Part shown: piece after piece, positions 17,657 through 26,156 of the stretch
Layout: every line of letters starts with the position of its first letter
How positions within the stretch are numbered: position 1 is the stretch's first letter
NCBI RefSeq assembly: GCF_023667495.1
Contig: NZ_JAMOZL010000011.1
Location: 124,001 to 188,000 of the forward strand
Direction of reading: 5' to 3'
DNA from: Dyadobacter sp. MSC1_007
GTDB lineage: Bacteria; Bacteroidota; Bacteroidia; Cytophagales; Spirosomataceae
DNA length: 64,000 nucleotides
Position numbers and translations under genes: made by a program
Notes under the pieces: generated by a model
Told to the model about the DNA's origin: nothing
Database searches by the model: none
What the model saw: the letters and a program-made list of their open reading frames with translations, nothing else

Positions 17657-18235
17657 CTACGCAACAACCCTCACCTGCCTGGCTGGAACACCGGCGACCA
17701 AGGTATTGGCAGGCACATCACGGCTCACAACGGCACCCGCCGCCACAACGGCATTCTCTCCAACCGTCACGCCTGGTAAAATGGTTGCCCCCGCCCCTAT
17801 CCAGGCGTTTCGTTTAATGATCACAGGTTTCAGGATGAGCGCTTTCCGGTCGGCCGGATCAAGCGGGTGGTTTTCTGAGGTGATATTAACGCGCGGACCG
17901 ATCATGACGTCGTCTTCGATGATTATCCCGCCTATATCGAGAAATGAACAAGCATGGTTGATGAACACATTTTTGCCAAAGCTCGTATTGCGGCCGAAAT
18001 TAGTATAAAATGGAGGAAATATGGTTGTGGATGCGTCGATCTGGCTTCCTATAATCTCACTCAGCCGTTGCCGTACCTGATCGATATCAGTTGCACTAGC
18101 ATTCATTTCGACGCATAACCGAATGGTGCGCGCTACGACTCTGTTAAAATCCTCATAACCCGGATCGTTCTTCCTGATCAGCTCCCCGGCATGTATGCGT
18201 GTGAAAATGTCGGAGCCCTCAGCGCTGTTTTTCAT
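17657..18235 (-). CDS. Sugar O-acetyltransferase, left-handed beta-helix (maltose/galactoside acetyltransferase type)
   Basis: Acetyl-CoA-dependent O-acetyltransferase of 192 residues. The N-terminal helical part (FTRIHAGELIRKNDPGYEDFN) matches the maltose/galactoside acetyltransferase leader. The C-terminal two-thirds shows hexapeptide repeats (FGKNVFINHACSFLDIGGIIIEDDVMIGPRVNI, GAGATILPGVTVGENAVVAAGAV) and the catalytic loop His in SENHPLDP, ending with the usual VAGVPARQVR. Acceptor unknown. An AraC regulator on the same strand lies 115 bases upstream and may control it. Confidence 0.9.
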   Translation of the reverse strand: MKNSAEGSDIFTRIHAGELIRKNDPGYEDFNRVVARTIRLCVEMNASATDIDQVRQRLSEIIGSQIDASTTIFPPFYTNFGRNTSFGKNVFINHACSFLDIGGIIIEDDVMIGPRVNITSENHPLDPADRKALILKPVIIKRNAWIGAGATILPGVTVGENAVVAAGAVVSRDVPANTLVAGVPARQVRVVA

Positions 18236-18350
18236 AATTTCATCCTTTATCTTATTCAGCCTGCGTACTTTTTGTGCTGAAAATTGATGACAAAATTAAC
18301 CGTTCAGCAGCCAGGACAGATAAAGACGATCAAACCGATCATTAAGATTT

Positions 18351-19229
18351 TCAAACCTGTTCTGTTCTGAGCGCTTTGGGATTGGTGCCCGTCATACGCT
18401 TGAAAAAGTTGTTAAAATAAGTGGGATATTCAAATCCCAGCGCGTAGGCGATCTCTGAAATGTTCCAGTCGGTGTGCTGCAAGAGGGCCCTGGCTTCGCT
18501 GATAATGCGCTCGGTAATATGGCTGGTTGTTGGCTTTCCTGTAATCGTTTTCACGGCACGGTTCAGATAATTAACGTGCATATTAAGGGTACTGGCGTAG
18601 TCCTGCGCGGTCTTCAATTGCAATGGACGATCTGCGCTTTCGATCGGGAATTGCCTTTCCAGTAGTTCAAGAAATACAGAAGTAATGCGTGCTGCCGCAT
18701 TTTTTTGCTGGTCGTAGTTCTCTGATGGCTGCAATTTTAAAGCCTCATGGATAATAAGGTTAATGTAATTTCTCATCAGGTCATCCTTGAAAGCATAATC
18801 CGTCTTTTGCTCGTCTATCATTCGCAGGAACAGGGTATTAAGGAACTCGCGCTGTTCTATGGAAATATGAAGGATAGGCGTGCCGCCGATCTTAAAAAAC
18901 GGCGACTGCTGGAGACTCTCGGTGCGGTCGGAGGCCAAAAAAAAGTCTTCCGAAAACAAGCAGGTGTAACCGACATAAGTGGTGGACAGGGTCTCCCATG
19001 AATAGGGAATATGCGGATTTCCGAAAAACAGGACTGTACCATCCGTTTCGAAGCTTCGATCGGAATAGTGGACTCTGCTCTTCCCGGTCGTCAGACAGAT
19101 CTTGTAAAAATCTTTTCTACTGTAAATGCGCGTTGCATTACCGTCATTTTCGATCTCAAAGACATTGAATCCTTTCAGCTTTAACTGACTGTTGAACTCC
19201 GATACGGGGCGCTGGCTTTTATTTTCCAT
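18351..19229 (-). CDS. AraC family transcriptional regulator
   Basis: Regulator of 292 residues. N-terminal sensor region (about 1-185) includes YKICLTTGKSRVHYSDRSF and FGNPHIPYSWETL, a cupin-like pattern seen in Bacteroidota AraC proteins. The C-terminal HTH pair (MHVNYLNRAVKTITGKPTTSHI, then WNISEIAYALGFEYPTYFNNFFKRMTGTNP) is complete. It stands upstream of the sugar acetyltransferase on the same strand. Its promoter region is shared with the divergent response-regulator gene. Confidence 0.92.
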   Translation of the reverse strand: MENKSQRPVSEFNSQLKLKGFNVFEIENDGNATRIYSRKDFYKICLTTGKSRVHYSDRSFETDGTVLFFGNPHIPYSWETLSTTYVGYTCLFSEDFFLASDRTESLQQSPFFKIGGTPILHISIEQREFLNTLFLRMIDEQKTDYAFKDDLMRNYINLIIHEALKLQPSENYDQQKNAAARITSVFLELLERQFPIESADRPLQLKTAQDYASTLNMHVNYLNRAVKTITGKPTTSHITERIISEARALLQHTDWNISEIAYALGFEYPTYFNNFFKRMTGTNPKALRTEQV

Positions 19230-19302
19230 TCAGCAAAGTTAAGAAATTCAATAGTAATGACATGAACTTAAAAAATACGGCCCACGCTTCGTGTCGTTCA
19301 TT

Positions 19303-19323
19303 TACTACAAAGACGTTGTAGTA
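19303..19323. promoter_or_regulatory. Inverted repeat TACTACAA-N5-TTGTAGTA
   Basis: Perfect eight-base arms with spacer AGACG, lying between the divergent AraC gene (19229) and LuxR-type response regulator (19432). TACTACAA recurs in the control region of the sensor-kinase and tail-fibre genes (23142-23162), so it is a candidate response-regulator box. The role is inferred. Confidence 0.45.
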
Positions 19324-19431
19324 ATACATACGTTCAGATTTCCTTTTACAATATAGATTGCGACGGTTCTGATTAGTCATAGAACCGCCTTTTAGAAAGA
19401 GCAATTTCCTGTAACAGCAAGAATCAACGGT

Positions 19432-20058
19432 ATGAAAAGAATTTTAGTCGCTGACGACCATGGCATCGTCCGCTTTGGCCTGACCATGATGCTATTGGAT
19501 TTTTTTCCTGATTGCACAGTCGACGAGGCCTGGGATGCGGAAAGTGTATTGGCTTTGATCAAGAAAAACACCTATCCATTAGTGTTGCTGGACCTGGTTA
19601 TGCCAGATACCGACCCTACCATCCTGATCCATCATATTAAAAATTTTCATCCGGAAACTAAAATTCTCATCCTTTCCATGAACGATGAAGCGCTTTACGG
19701 CGCCCGTTTTATCCAACTGGGTGCGCACGCCTATCTGAAAAAGGATGCACCGAAAGACGAAATAAAAAAAGCAATCGAAACGGTCATGAACGATAAAAGG
19801 TATGTCGGCCAGAAACTGGCGGACGTACTAATACAAAGCTCTTTACAGGGAAAATCGATCCAGCCGTTCGAACGGCTGAGCACGAGAGAATTTCAGATTG
19901 CAACTTACCTTGTGCAAGGCTATTCACAAAAGCAGATCAGCGAATTGTTGCAGGTCCAGTATGGCACAGTAAACACGCTCAAACAGCGCCTATATCAAAA
20001 ACTGAACATAGAGCACCACAAAGAGTTGGCCGAACTCGCCCTCATTTACGGTATTTGA
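19432..20058 (+). CDS. NarL/FixJ-type response regulator (receiver + LuxR HTH)
   Basis: Two-component output protein of 208 residues. Receiver domain about 1-120 with acidic pocket ADDH and phospho-acceptor Asp54 (VLLDLVMPD), Ser at ILSM and Lys at YLKKD. LuxR-type HTH about 145-205 (LSTREFQIATYLVQGYSQKQISELLQVQYGTV). Its 3' end overlaps the convergent sensor histidine kinase gene by 17 bases, which makes that kinase the obvious partner: the kinase has no receiver of its own. Possible targets are its own promoter and the surface-protein genes at 23-28 kb, which share a motif. Confidence 0.93.
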   Translation: MKRILVADDHGIVRFGLTMMLLDFFPDCTVDEAWDAESVLALIKKNTYPLVLLDLVMPDTDPTILIHHIKNFHPETKILILSMNDEALYGARFIQLGAHAYLKKDAPKDEIKKAIETVMNDKRYVGQKLADVLIQSSLQGKSIQPFERLSTREFQIATYLVQGYSQKQISELLQVQYGTVNTLKQRLYQKLNIEHHKELAELALIYGI

Positions 20059-23000
20059 TCCCCTTCTTCGCCAGGTTCTCCGCATGGGCCAAACCTATCC
20101 CCCAAACGGCAACTTCGGTACCTTTCCCTTCCACGCTGTCAATCGTCAAACGTGCATTCAGTCGGGCCACGAAATCGATGATGAACTGATAACCCAGCCG
20201 CCCTCCCGACTCGAACTCGGTAACTGGCCCTACCCTATCGATCAGCTCATTGATCCTTTTCAATGTTTCAGGAGACATTCCCTTGCCCGTGTCCGATACC
20301 CTGACCGCGCACGTCTCATCACCGTCACGGTAGCAATGGATGCTGATAATACCGTTGCGCGTATGCTTATGGGCGTTCTCGATCAGGTTCCGTAAAATCG
20401 CCTTCAACAGGTCCTTATTGGTGTTCAGTTCATATTCTTCTTCGGTTGTAAATTCAAAAGTGTTATGGTGAAGCAGCAATATTTCTTTGTAGAAAACTTC
20501 CAGCTCACCCACCATCGGGCTCAATGCAAATACTGTCCTTTTGAGATTAAAATGCTCATCCTGCACCCGGGCCCAAAGACTGAATTCATTCACGAACGCA
20601 TATATTTTCCTGCTGGTATCTTTCATTTCAAGGCTTATCCGGCCCGCTTTCACGTTTTGATTGGCCTGCACAGCTTCATAATTCGTCTCGGACAGGTAAC
20701 CCAGGAAATGCAAAGGCGATTGGAGGTCATGCCCTACCATCATCAGCATTTTTTCTTTGAGCCGGTTGGCATTCTTAAGATGGAAAGTGCGGTTTGCCAC
20801 TTCCTGTTCCAGCTGTTTGTTGTGCCTCAAAAGGTAAGCATATCTTATTTTCAAGACCAGATAGATTAGCAATACGGCCAAAATAAGGGCTGCCAGTTTA
20901 AAATAAATGGTCTGGTAAAAAAACGGCTCAACAAACAATGAAATGCTTGTCATGATGATATTACCAGGGCCGAAACCGGCACGTTTCCGGAATTGCAACC
21001 CGTATTGTCCGTGCGTAAGGTTGTTGAACAAGACCTTATTGTCTTCACTCAGTGGATGCCAAACGCTGTCCAGGCCAATGAGCCGGTATTCGAGATACTG
21101 ATTGGCCGGGTTGCCGTAAAACGGCGAGGCCACTTCAACCTCAATGTACTTGAAATTCGGTTGGAGGTCGATTGAATGGCCGTTCGGATATTGGTGTTCA
21201 CCGTCGACCAGTAACTTATCGACAAGGATCTTATTGACCGGAAGCAGCTCCTTAATAGCGTCCGGATAAAATTGCACCAACCCGTCTATCGAGGGAAAAG
21301 AAAATTTACCATTGCCCAAAACAATGGCCGACGGCGTACAATTTCCGTTGAATTCATTGGTATTAAAACCCGATTCCTGTTTGAAACACTGGTAATATAC
21401 GTCGGTAGTTTTCCCCTCCAAAAAGAGGTCGAGATCGGATTTCTTGCATCGGAAAAGGCCGTTGTTCGTACTCATCCACATAAACCCGCTGTGATCTTCC
21501 ATGAATGAATGGACATCTTTGAGCGACGCTTTTTTATCCAAAGGCAGCTTCATGACGCGCCCCTCTTTGATAGCATAGAAACCTTTGCCGGTGGTGCCCA
21601 CCCAAAGCACTTTGTTCCGATCGAGGTGCAGGGTTTCAATGTTGTACCGTTCGAGCGTTTTGTAGTGAATTTGTTTTCCCGTCCTGACATTCAACAGCGC
21701 CATCATTTGCCATCCCGCAATCCAGAAATGCTCGTTATGGGCGGGTAAAAAAGTTCGTGCTGCGTAATTGATACTGGAATGTTCGGGTAATCGTCGTATC
21801 GAATCGCCATCCACATATGCCAGGCGCCTGCCGCCGGAAGTCAATATCCAGATCCGGCCGTCCGGCGACTCGCGCATGCAACTGCTTCCGTACCGGTTAA
21901 ACCGCTGTTTCAATTCACGGAGTTTTTCATCCATCTCAACCAGCATCACGTCGTAGGTGGTGCCCGACGTCATATACACCCGGTCGAGCCAGTAATGCCC
22001 CCGGCTATCCCTGAGGACGCCCCGAAACGTGCCTACATCAAAAGGGAACCCCAGACGCGATCCACCCGGATAAAGGAGGCCGTAGGCAGTGAGGACGCCG
22101 GTTTCGCCATAGGGTACTTGTGGGTAAAAGTTTCCATATCCATTGCTATGCCGATGGGCTTCAAATTGTTTGCGGCGCAGAATATAAACGCCATGCGTCG
22201 CCGTACCGATCACGTACATATTCAACCCGGGGTAATGCCGGAAGCACGTGACATCCGACAGGTCCGCTTCCAGTACCAGTATTGCCTTCAATTCATTACT
22301 CCCCGCATCGGCAAGCTGGTAAATGGCTTTATCGGTATGGTAATATAGCACACCGTTATGTTCTAGCAGGCCCTGGACCCTCGGCTCATCTTTTGCGAAG
22401 GATGTTAGGTATGGGGGCAAACCGGTTATCCTCACAGTTGTTCTGCGCTTGTCGGCATCGACGCACGACAATAACCCGGGCTTGACAAGGAAATAGCATT
22501 TCCGATGCTGTATAGCCCAAAAATTGCCTTGCCCACCTGCTACGAGCTCGGGCAGGATCATTGACCAGCGAATCTTTGTCCCCGACAAGAATAATAATGA
22601 GTAGTCCTGAACAGAAAGAAAGTCCGTTTGCAACCGGGGGATCCTTCCCAAATAGGCTTCATCTGAAATTTGCTGCATCCGACCTCTGCTGTCGAAGGTT
22701 AGCAAGGCCCCATCATAGAAAGAGAGTACTCCGGCTGTGTCGAGAGACAGATCTTTGACGCGGTTTGACTTCATCAGAGGGTAGTGATCCGCATCGTAGA
22801 GTTTAAACCGTTGCCCGTCGAAACGCACCAAGCCGGCCTCCGTGCCGATCCACAGGAATCCGTCCTTATCCAATTCCACACCCTTGGCGCTGTTTTGCGG
22901 CAAGCCGTTTTGGCTGGTATAATGTGCAATGCTGTAATCTGATGCGGCAGCCGGTGATGCGGCAGCCGGTGATGCGGCAGCCGGTGCTGTCGCCACAGCC

Positions 23001-23077
23001 ACTTTGAGTACCGCAAGAAGTGCAATGAAAAGTAGTGTGGTTCTACAAGAAACAAGATAATGCATCTTTCGTGACAT
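20042..23077 (-). CDS. Propeller-type sensor histidine kinase
   Basis: Inner-membrane sensor kinase of 1011 residues. Signal peptide about 1-30, then a spacer with three SPAAA units, a beta-propeller sensor (about 48-640; GFLWIGTEAGLVRFDG, WVGTTGKGFYAI, GFMWMSTNNGLFR), a Y_Y_Y domain (about 645-725), one membrane helix (about 735-755), HisKA with GHDLQSPL (His783) and an HATPase domain with NLIENAHKHTRNG and DTGKGM. Unlike the HTCS at 5033-9178 it lacks receiver and HTH domains. The convergent LuxR-type response regulator probably completes the pathway. Ligand unknown. Confidence 0.93.
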   Translation of the reverse strand: MSRKMHYLVSCRTTLLFIALLAVLKVAVATAPAAASPAAASPAAASDYSIAHYTSQNGLPQNSAKGVELDKDGFLWIGTEAGLVRFDGQRFKLYDADHYPLMKSNRVKDLSLDTAGVLSFYDGALLTFDSRGRMQQISDEAYLGRIPRLQTDFLSVQDYSLLFLSGTKIRWSMILPELVAGGQGNFWAIQHRKCYFLVKPGLLSCVDADKRRTTVRITGLPPYLTSFAKDEPRVQGLLEHNGVLYYHTDKAIYQLADAGSNELKAILVLEADLSDVTCFRHYPGLNMYVIGTATHGVYILRRKQFEAHRHSNGYGNFYPQVPYGETGVLTAYGLLYPGGSRLGFPFDVGTFRGVLRDSRGHYWLDRVYMTSGTTYDVMLVEMDEKLRELKQRFNRYGSSCMRESPDGRIWILTSGGRRLAYVDGDSIRRLPEHSSINYAARTFLPAHNEHFWIAGWQMMALLNVRTGKQIHYKTLERYNIETLHLDRNKVLWVGTTGKGFYAIKEGRVMKLPLDKKASLKDVHSFMEDHSGFMWMSTNNGLFRCKKSDLDLFLEGKTTDVYYQCFKQESGFNTNEFNGNCTPSAIVLGNGKFSFPSIDGLVQFYPDAIKELLPVNKILVDKLLVDGEHQYPNGHSIDLQPNFKYIEVEVASPFYGNPANQYLEYRLIGLDSVWHPLSEDNKVLFNNLTHGQYGLQFRKRAGFGPGNIIMTSISLFVEPFFYQTIYFKLAALILAVLLIYLVLKIRYAYLLRHNKQLEQEVANRTFHLKNANRLKEKMLMMVGHDLQSPLHFLGYLSETNYEAVQANQNVKAGRISLEMKDTSRKIYAFVNEFSLWARVQDEHFNLKRTVFALSPMVGELEVFYKEILLLHHNTFEFTTEEEYELNTNKDLLKAILRNLIENAHKHTRNGIISIHCYRDGDETCAVRVSDTGKGMSPETLKRINELIDRVGPVTEFESGGRLGYQFIIDFVARLNARLTIDSVEGKGTEVAVWGIGLAHAENLAKKGIKYRK
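22941..22985. repeat. Three perfect copies of a 15-base tandem repeat inside the sensor kinase gene
   Basis: Unit GATGCGGCAGCCGGT repeated three times head to tail, encoding (SPAAA)x3 on the minus strand just after the kinase signal peptide. Being a multiple of three, copy changes would alter linker length without a frameshift. Confidence 0.85.
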
Positions 23078-23281
23078 AGACCGGCGAATGCCAGATTACA
23101 TGGATTTTTTTTACAATATACAGCCAATTTGTATTGATACAACTACAAAAACATACTACAAATTAATACTTCAAATAAAGGATTTTCAAGATCTAAACTG
23201 GCGATATCTCAGTACAAACTATTTCGAAGTCAAAGAGCAATTTTGGCAATGCTAATTTCAGCTCAACTAATCATTTCTATT
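23078..23281. promoter_or_regulatory. Divergent control region of sensor kinase and tail-fibre-like gene
   Basis: 204 bases between the two divergent starts. ACTACAAA occurs at 23142-23149 and 23155-23162 (13 bases apart, same orientation), echoing the TACTACAA arms at 19303-19323. TTACAATATA (23111-23120) and AAGAGCAATTT near 23233 also occur in the response-regulator upstream region (near 19343 and 19397). CAATTTTG, one base off TAnnTTTG, overlaps the latter and sits about 40 bases before the tail-fibre start. Confidence 0.45.
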
Positions 23282-26125
23282 ATGAAAAAGTCCTACGCTC
23301 TGCTTGCAGGTTCTTTGCTTGCAATATGTTTTCAAACCCATGCCCAAACCAAGGTAGGCGGCCCGGGAGCTCCTGACAACAGCGCCATGCTTGAAATAAC
23401 CGGCGGGGCTGGTAACAACAAAGGTTTACTGGCACCACGGCTCACTACCACCCAGCGCGATGCCATCGTCAACCCCGCGACCGCCTTAATGATCTACAAT
23501 ACTACCACGAACCAGTTACAGGTAAATACAGGCACACCTGCCGCACCGATATGGACCTCCTCCAGTGTCAGCAATGCGTGGAGCCTCGCAGGTAATGCAG
23601 GCACCAATATAGCCACGAACTACCTGGGCACTTCGGACAATCAGCCGCTTGTTTTTCGTACCAATGCCGCCGAGCATTTACGGATAACGACCACGGGCAA
23701 TATTGGCATCAACAACGGGGCGCCGCTTGTGCCCCTGGCTTTTGCCTCGACAGAAGGTCCGAAAATATCGTTGTATGATGCGGGCAGTGCAACAGAAAAT
23801 TATGGATTTGGCATTACCGGTGGCAGACTGAACTACCATGTTATGACTGGCGGTAGCCATCAGTTTTATGTCGGCGGAAAAAATGGAAACGGTACTGAAC
23901 TCATGCGTATTCAGGGCGACGGCAATGTAGGTGTAGGTACTAATGCACCCTCAGCAAAGCTTCATGTGAATGGGACCGCACGGATTACCGGCAGTGCCGG
24001 TACCCCAACGGCCATTACGGGCCGCGACGCATCCGGGAACATTGGCAATATCGCCCTAGGTACGGGTTTGTCGCTCGCGTCAGGCGTACTGTCGGCATCA
24101 GGCGGATCTTCGGGCTGGTCGCTAACCGGTAATGCGGGCATTAACCCGGCTACCAATTACATAGGGACTACGGATGCCCAACCGCTTTTGCTGCGTACCA
24201 ATGCAGCGGAAAGGTTCCGGATCACACCCACAGGTAACATTGGTATCAGTAACCCGGCACCACTTGTCCCGCTGGCATTTGCCTCGGTAGTGGGTGCCAA
24301 ACTTTCATTTTTCGATAGCGGAGCCAACGACCACGTTGGTTTTGGTGTAAGTTCGAATCAATTTAACTATCACACCGTTCCAGGCGCCGATCATGCTTTT
24401 TTCGCCGGTGGTAAAAACGGGGACGGCACCGAGCTGGTCCGGATTCAAGGCGGCGGGAATGTAGGTATAGGCACCAATGCGCCCAGCACCAAGCTGCATG
24501 TGAACGGCGGGGCAAGAATTACGGGCAGTTCAGGCACCCCAACGTTGATTACGGGTCGTGACGCATCCGGGAACATTGGCAATATCGCTCTGGGGGCAGG
24601 TTTGTCGCTGACATCAGGCGTGTTGTCGGCATCCGGCGCATCTTCGGGCTGGTCGCTGACCGGTAACGCGGGCATTAACCCGGCTACCAATTACATCGGG
24701 ACCACGGATGCACAACCGCTCTTGCTGCGTACCAATGCCGCAGAACGTTTCCGGATCACGCCCACAGGTAACATTGGTATCAGTAACCCGGCACCACTTG
24801 TCCCGCTGGCATTTGCCTCGGTAGTGGGTGCCAAACTTTCATTTTTCGATAGCGGAGCCAACGACCACGTTGGTTTTGGTGTAAGTTCGAATCAATTTAA
24901 CTATCACACCGTTCCAGGCGCCGATCATGCTTTTTTCGCCGGTGGTAAAAACGGGGACGGCACCGAGCTCTTCCGCATTCTGGGCAATGGCAATGTAGGT
25001 ATAGGCACCAATGCACCCAGTGCGAAACTTGACGTAAACGGTACGGCGCGCATCGCCGGCAGCGCAGGCACGGCAACCGCAATCACCGGCCGCGACGGAG
25101 CGGGCAATGTCAGTAACATCACTTTGGGCGCCAATCTTTCCCTCGCTGGTGGTGTATTGTCGGCATCGGGCGGTGGCGCCAGTGGCTGGGGGCTTACAGG
25201 TAATGCGGCTACTAACCCTGCTACCAACTACCTCGGCACCTCGGATGCTCAGCCACTGGTAATGCGCACCAATGCAGCGGAACGTATGCGAATACTGGCC
25301 GATGGGACGGTTAGTATTGGCACCGCTACGCCACACCCAAGCGCCAAGCTGGATGTAAATCTTGGAAATATGCACCTTTCGCCCCGATTCGGTATCCGTT
25401 GGGCAGAAAACGATGATGCCGAACGTATTTACATGTACCCTGCTTTGGGATTGCCGGGCAATAACCTTTATCTGGAATCGCGGGAACATATGGTATTTAT
25501 CACCGACCGTAACAACACCCGGATTAACAGCAACGACATCGGTTTTGTATGGGCCACCAATGGTAGCTGGCTTGATGGTAATACCCCTACGGAATGGATG
25601 CGGCTCACGGACATGGGAAGACTGGGTATCGGTGTCACGCTGCCTGCCTATAAACTGGATGTAGCGGGCGACATCAATGCCTCAGCCTCCGTTCGTGCCA
25701 ATGGCGTGGTGCTTACCTCAGATGCCCGCCTGAAACGCAATATCAGCAACACAAAGCATGGCCTGTCGACCATTATGTCCCTCAATCCTGTCGAGTATGA
25801 TAAGAAACAAACCATCAGCGACAGTGTTTATGCCAATCACGAAATCGGCTTTGTTGCGCAGGAGATTGCAAAAGTGTTGCCTTCGTTGGTAAAAGAAGGA
25901 AATGATGTAGATAAAACGCTGGCCGTTTCCTACACCGAGCTGATTCCAGTACTGACCAAGGCTATTCAGGAGCAACAGGCGCAAATCGAATTACTTAAAG
26001 CGGCGAACAAAAAATTGAAAGATGGTCAGGCGGTTACTGCACAATTGGTAGAGCGGGTTAAACAAATGGAGCAAATGCTGGGTGTCAAAGGAACCGAAGG
26101 CATTTCAAGAGCAGTGAGCAAATAG
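23282..26125 (+). CDS. Repetitive tail-fibre-like surface protein with C-terminal S74 chaperone domain
   Basis: Secreted 947-residue protein. Start at 23282 gives a signal peptide (MKKSYALLAGSLLAICFQTHAQ); the upstream Met at 23243 does not. The body is built of repeats starting with W-S/G-L-T-GNA...NYLGTSDAQPL(V/L)xRTNAAE, beginning at codons 23579, 24116, 24650 and 25187 (unit length 534-537 bases, fourth unit incomplete). The C-terminus (SDARLKRNIS at residue 813, LNPVEYDKK, EIGFVAQEI) is the S74 intramolecular chaperone domain, which in phage tail spikes drives trimerisation and self-cleaves at the leading Ser; a coiled coil follows (IQEQQAQIELLKAANKKL). Likely a trimeric surface fibre or adhesin. 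The next gene is a T9SS cargo protein 31 bases downstream. Confidence 0.85.
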   Translation: MKKSYALLAGSLLAICFQTHAQTKVGGPGAPDNSAMLEITGGAGNNKGLLAPRLTTTQRDAIVNPATALMIYNTTTNQLQVNTGTPAAPIWTSSSVSNAWSLAGNAGTNIATNYLGTSDNQPLVFRTNAAEHLRITTTGNIGINNGAPLVPLAFASTEGPKISLYDAGSATENYGFGITGGRLNYHVMTGGSHQFYVGGKNGNGTELMRIQGDGNVGVGTNAPSAKLHVNGTARITGSAGTPTAITGRDASGNIGNIALGTGLSLASGVLSASGGSSGWSLTGNAGINPATNYIGTTDAQPLLLRTNAAERFRITPTGNIGISNPAPLVPLAFASVVGAKLSFFDSGANDHVGFGVSSNQFNYHTVPGADHAFFAGGKNGDGTELVRIQGGGNVGIGTNAPSTKLHVNGGARITGSSGTPTLITGRDASGNIGNIALGAGLSLTSGVLSASGASSGWSLTGNAGINPATNYIGTTDAQPLLLRTNAAERFRITPTGNIGISNPAPLVPLAFASVVGAKLSFFDSGANDHVGFGVSSNQFNYHTVPGADHAFFAGGKNGDGTELFRILGNGNVGIGTNAPSAKLDVNGTARIAGSAGTATAITGRDGAGNVSNITLGANLSLAGGVLSASGGGASGWGLTGNAATNPATNYLGTSDAQPLVMRTNAAERMRILADGTVSIGTATPHPSAKLDVNLGNMHLSPRFGIRWAENDDAERIYMYPALGLPGNNLYLESREHMVFITDRNNTRINSNDIGFVWATNGSWLDGNTPTEWMRLTDMGRLGIGVTLPAYKLDVAGDINASASVRANGVVLTSDARLKRNISNTKHGLSTIMSLNPVEYDKKQTISDSVYANHEIGFVAQEIAKVLPSLVKEGNDVDKTLAVSYTELIPVLTKAIQEQQAQIELLKAANKKLKDGQAVTAQLVERVKQMEQMLGVKGTEGISRAVSK
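24116..25186 (+). repeat. Long in-frame direct repeats in the tail-fibre-like gene
   Basis: Units 24116-24649 (534 bases) and 24650-25186 (537 bases) are close copies. Positions 24227-24435 and 24761-24969 read identically over 209 bases, far above the similarity to the first unit (from 23579), so this is a recent duplication or gene conversion. Confidence 0.85.
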
Positions 26126-26156
26126 CTTTAATGCCATTCATTTAAATCCAGTCGAT

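Noticed and set aside
24839-25489. 216-codon minus-strand frame and related repeats in the fibre gene
   Set aside because: Antisense of the repetitive coding sequence; its apparent recurrence only mirrors the 534-base repeats.
23579-25590. Direct repeats as a possible CRISPR array
   Set aside because: Unit length is over 500 bases, in frame and protein-coding, without short repeats and spacers or cas genes.
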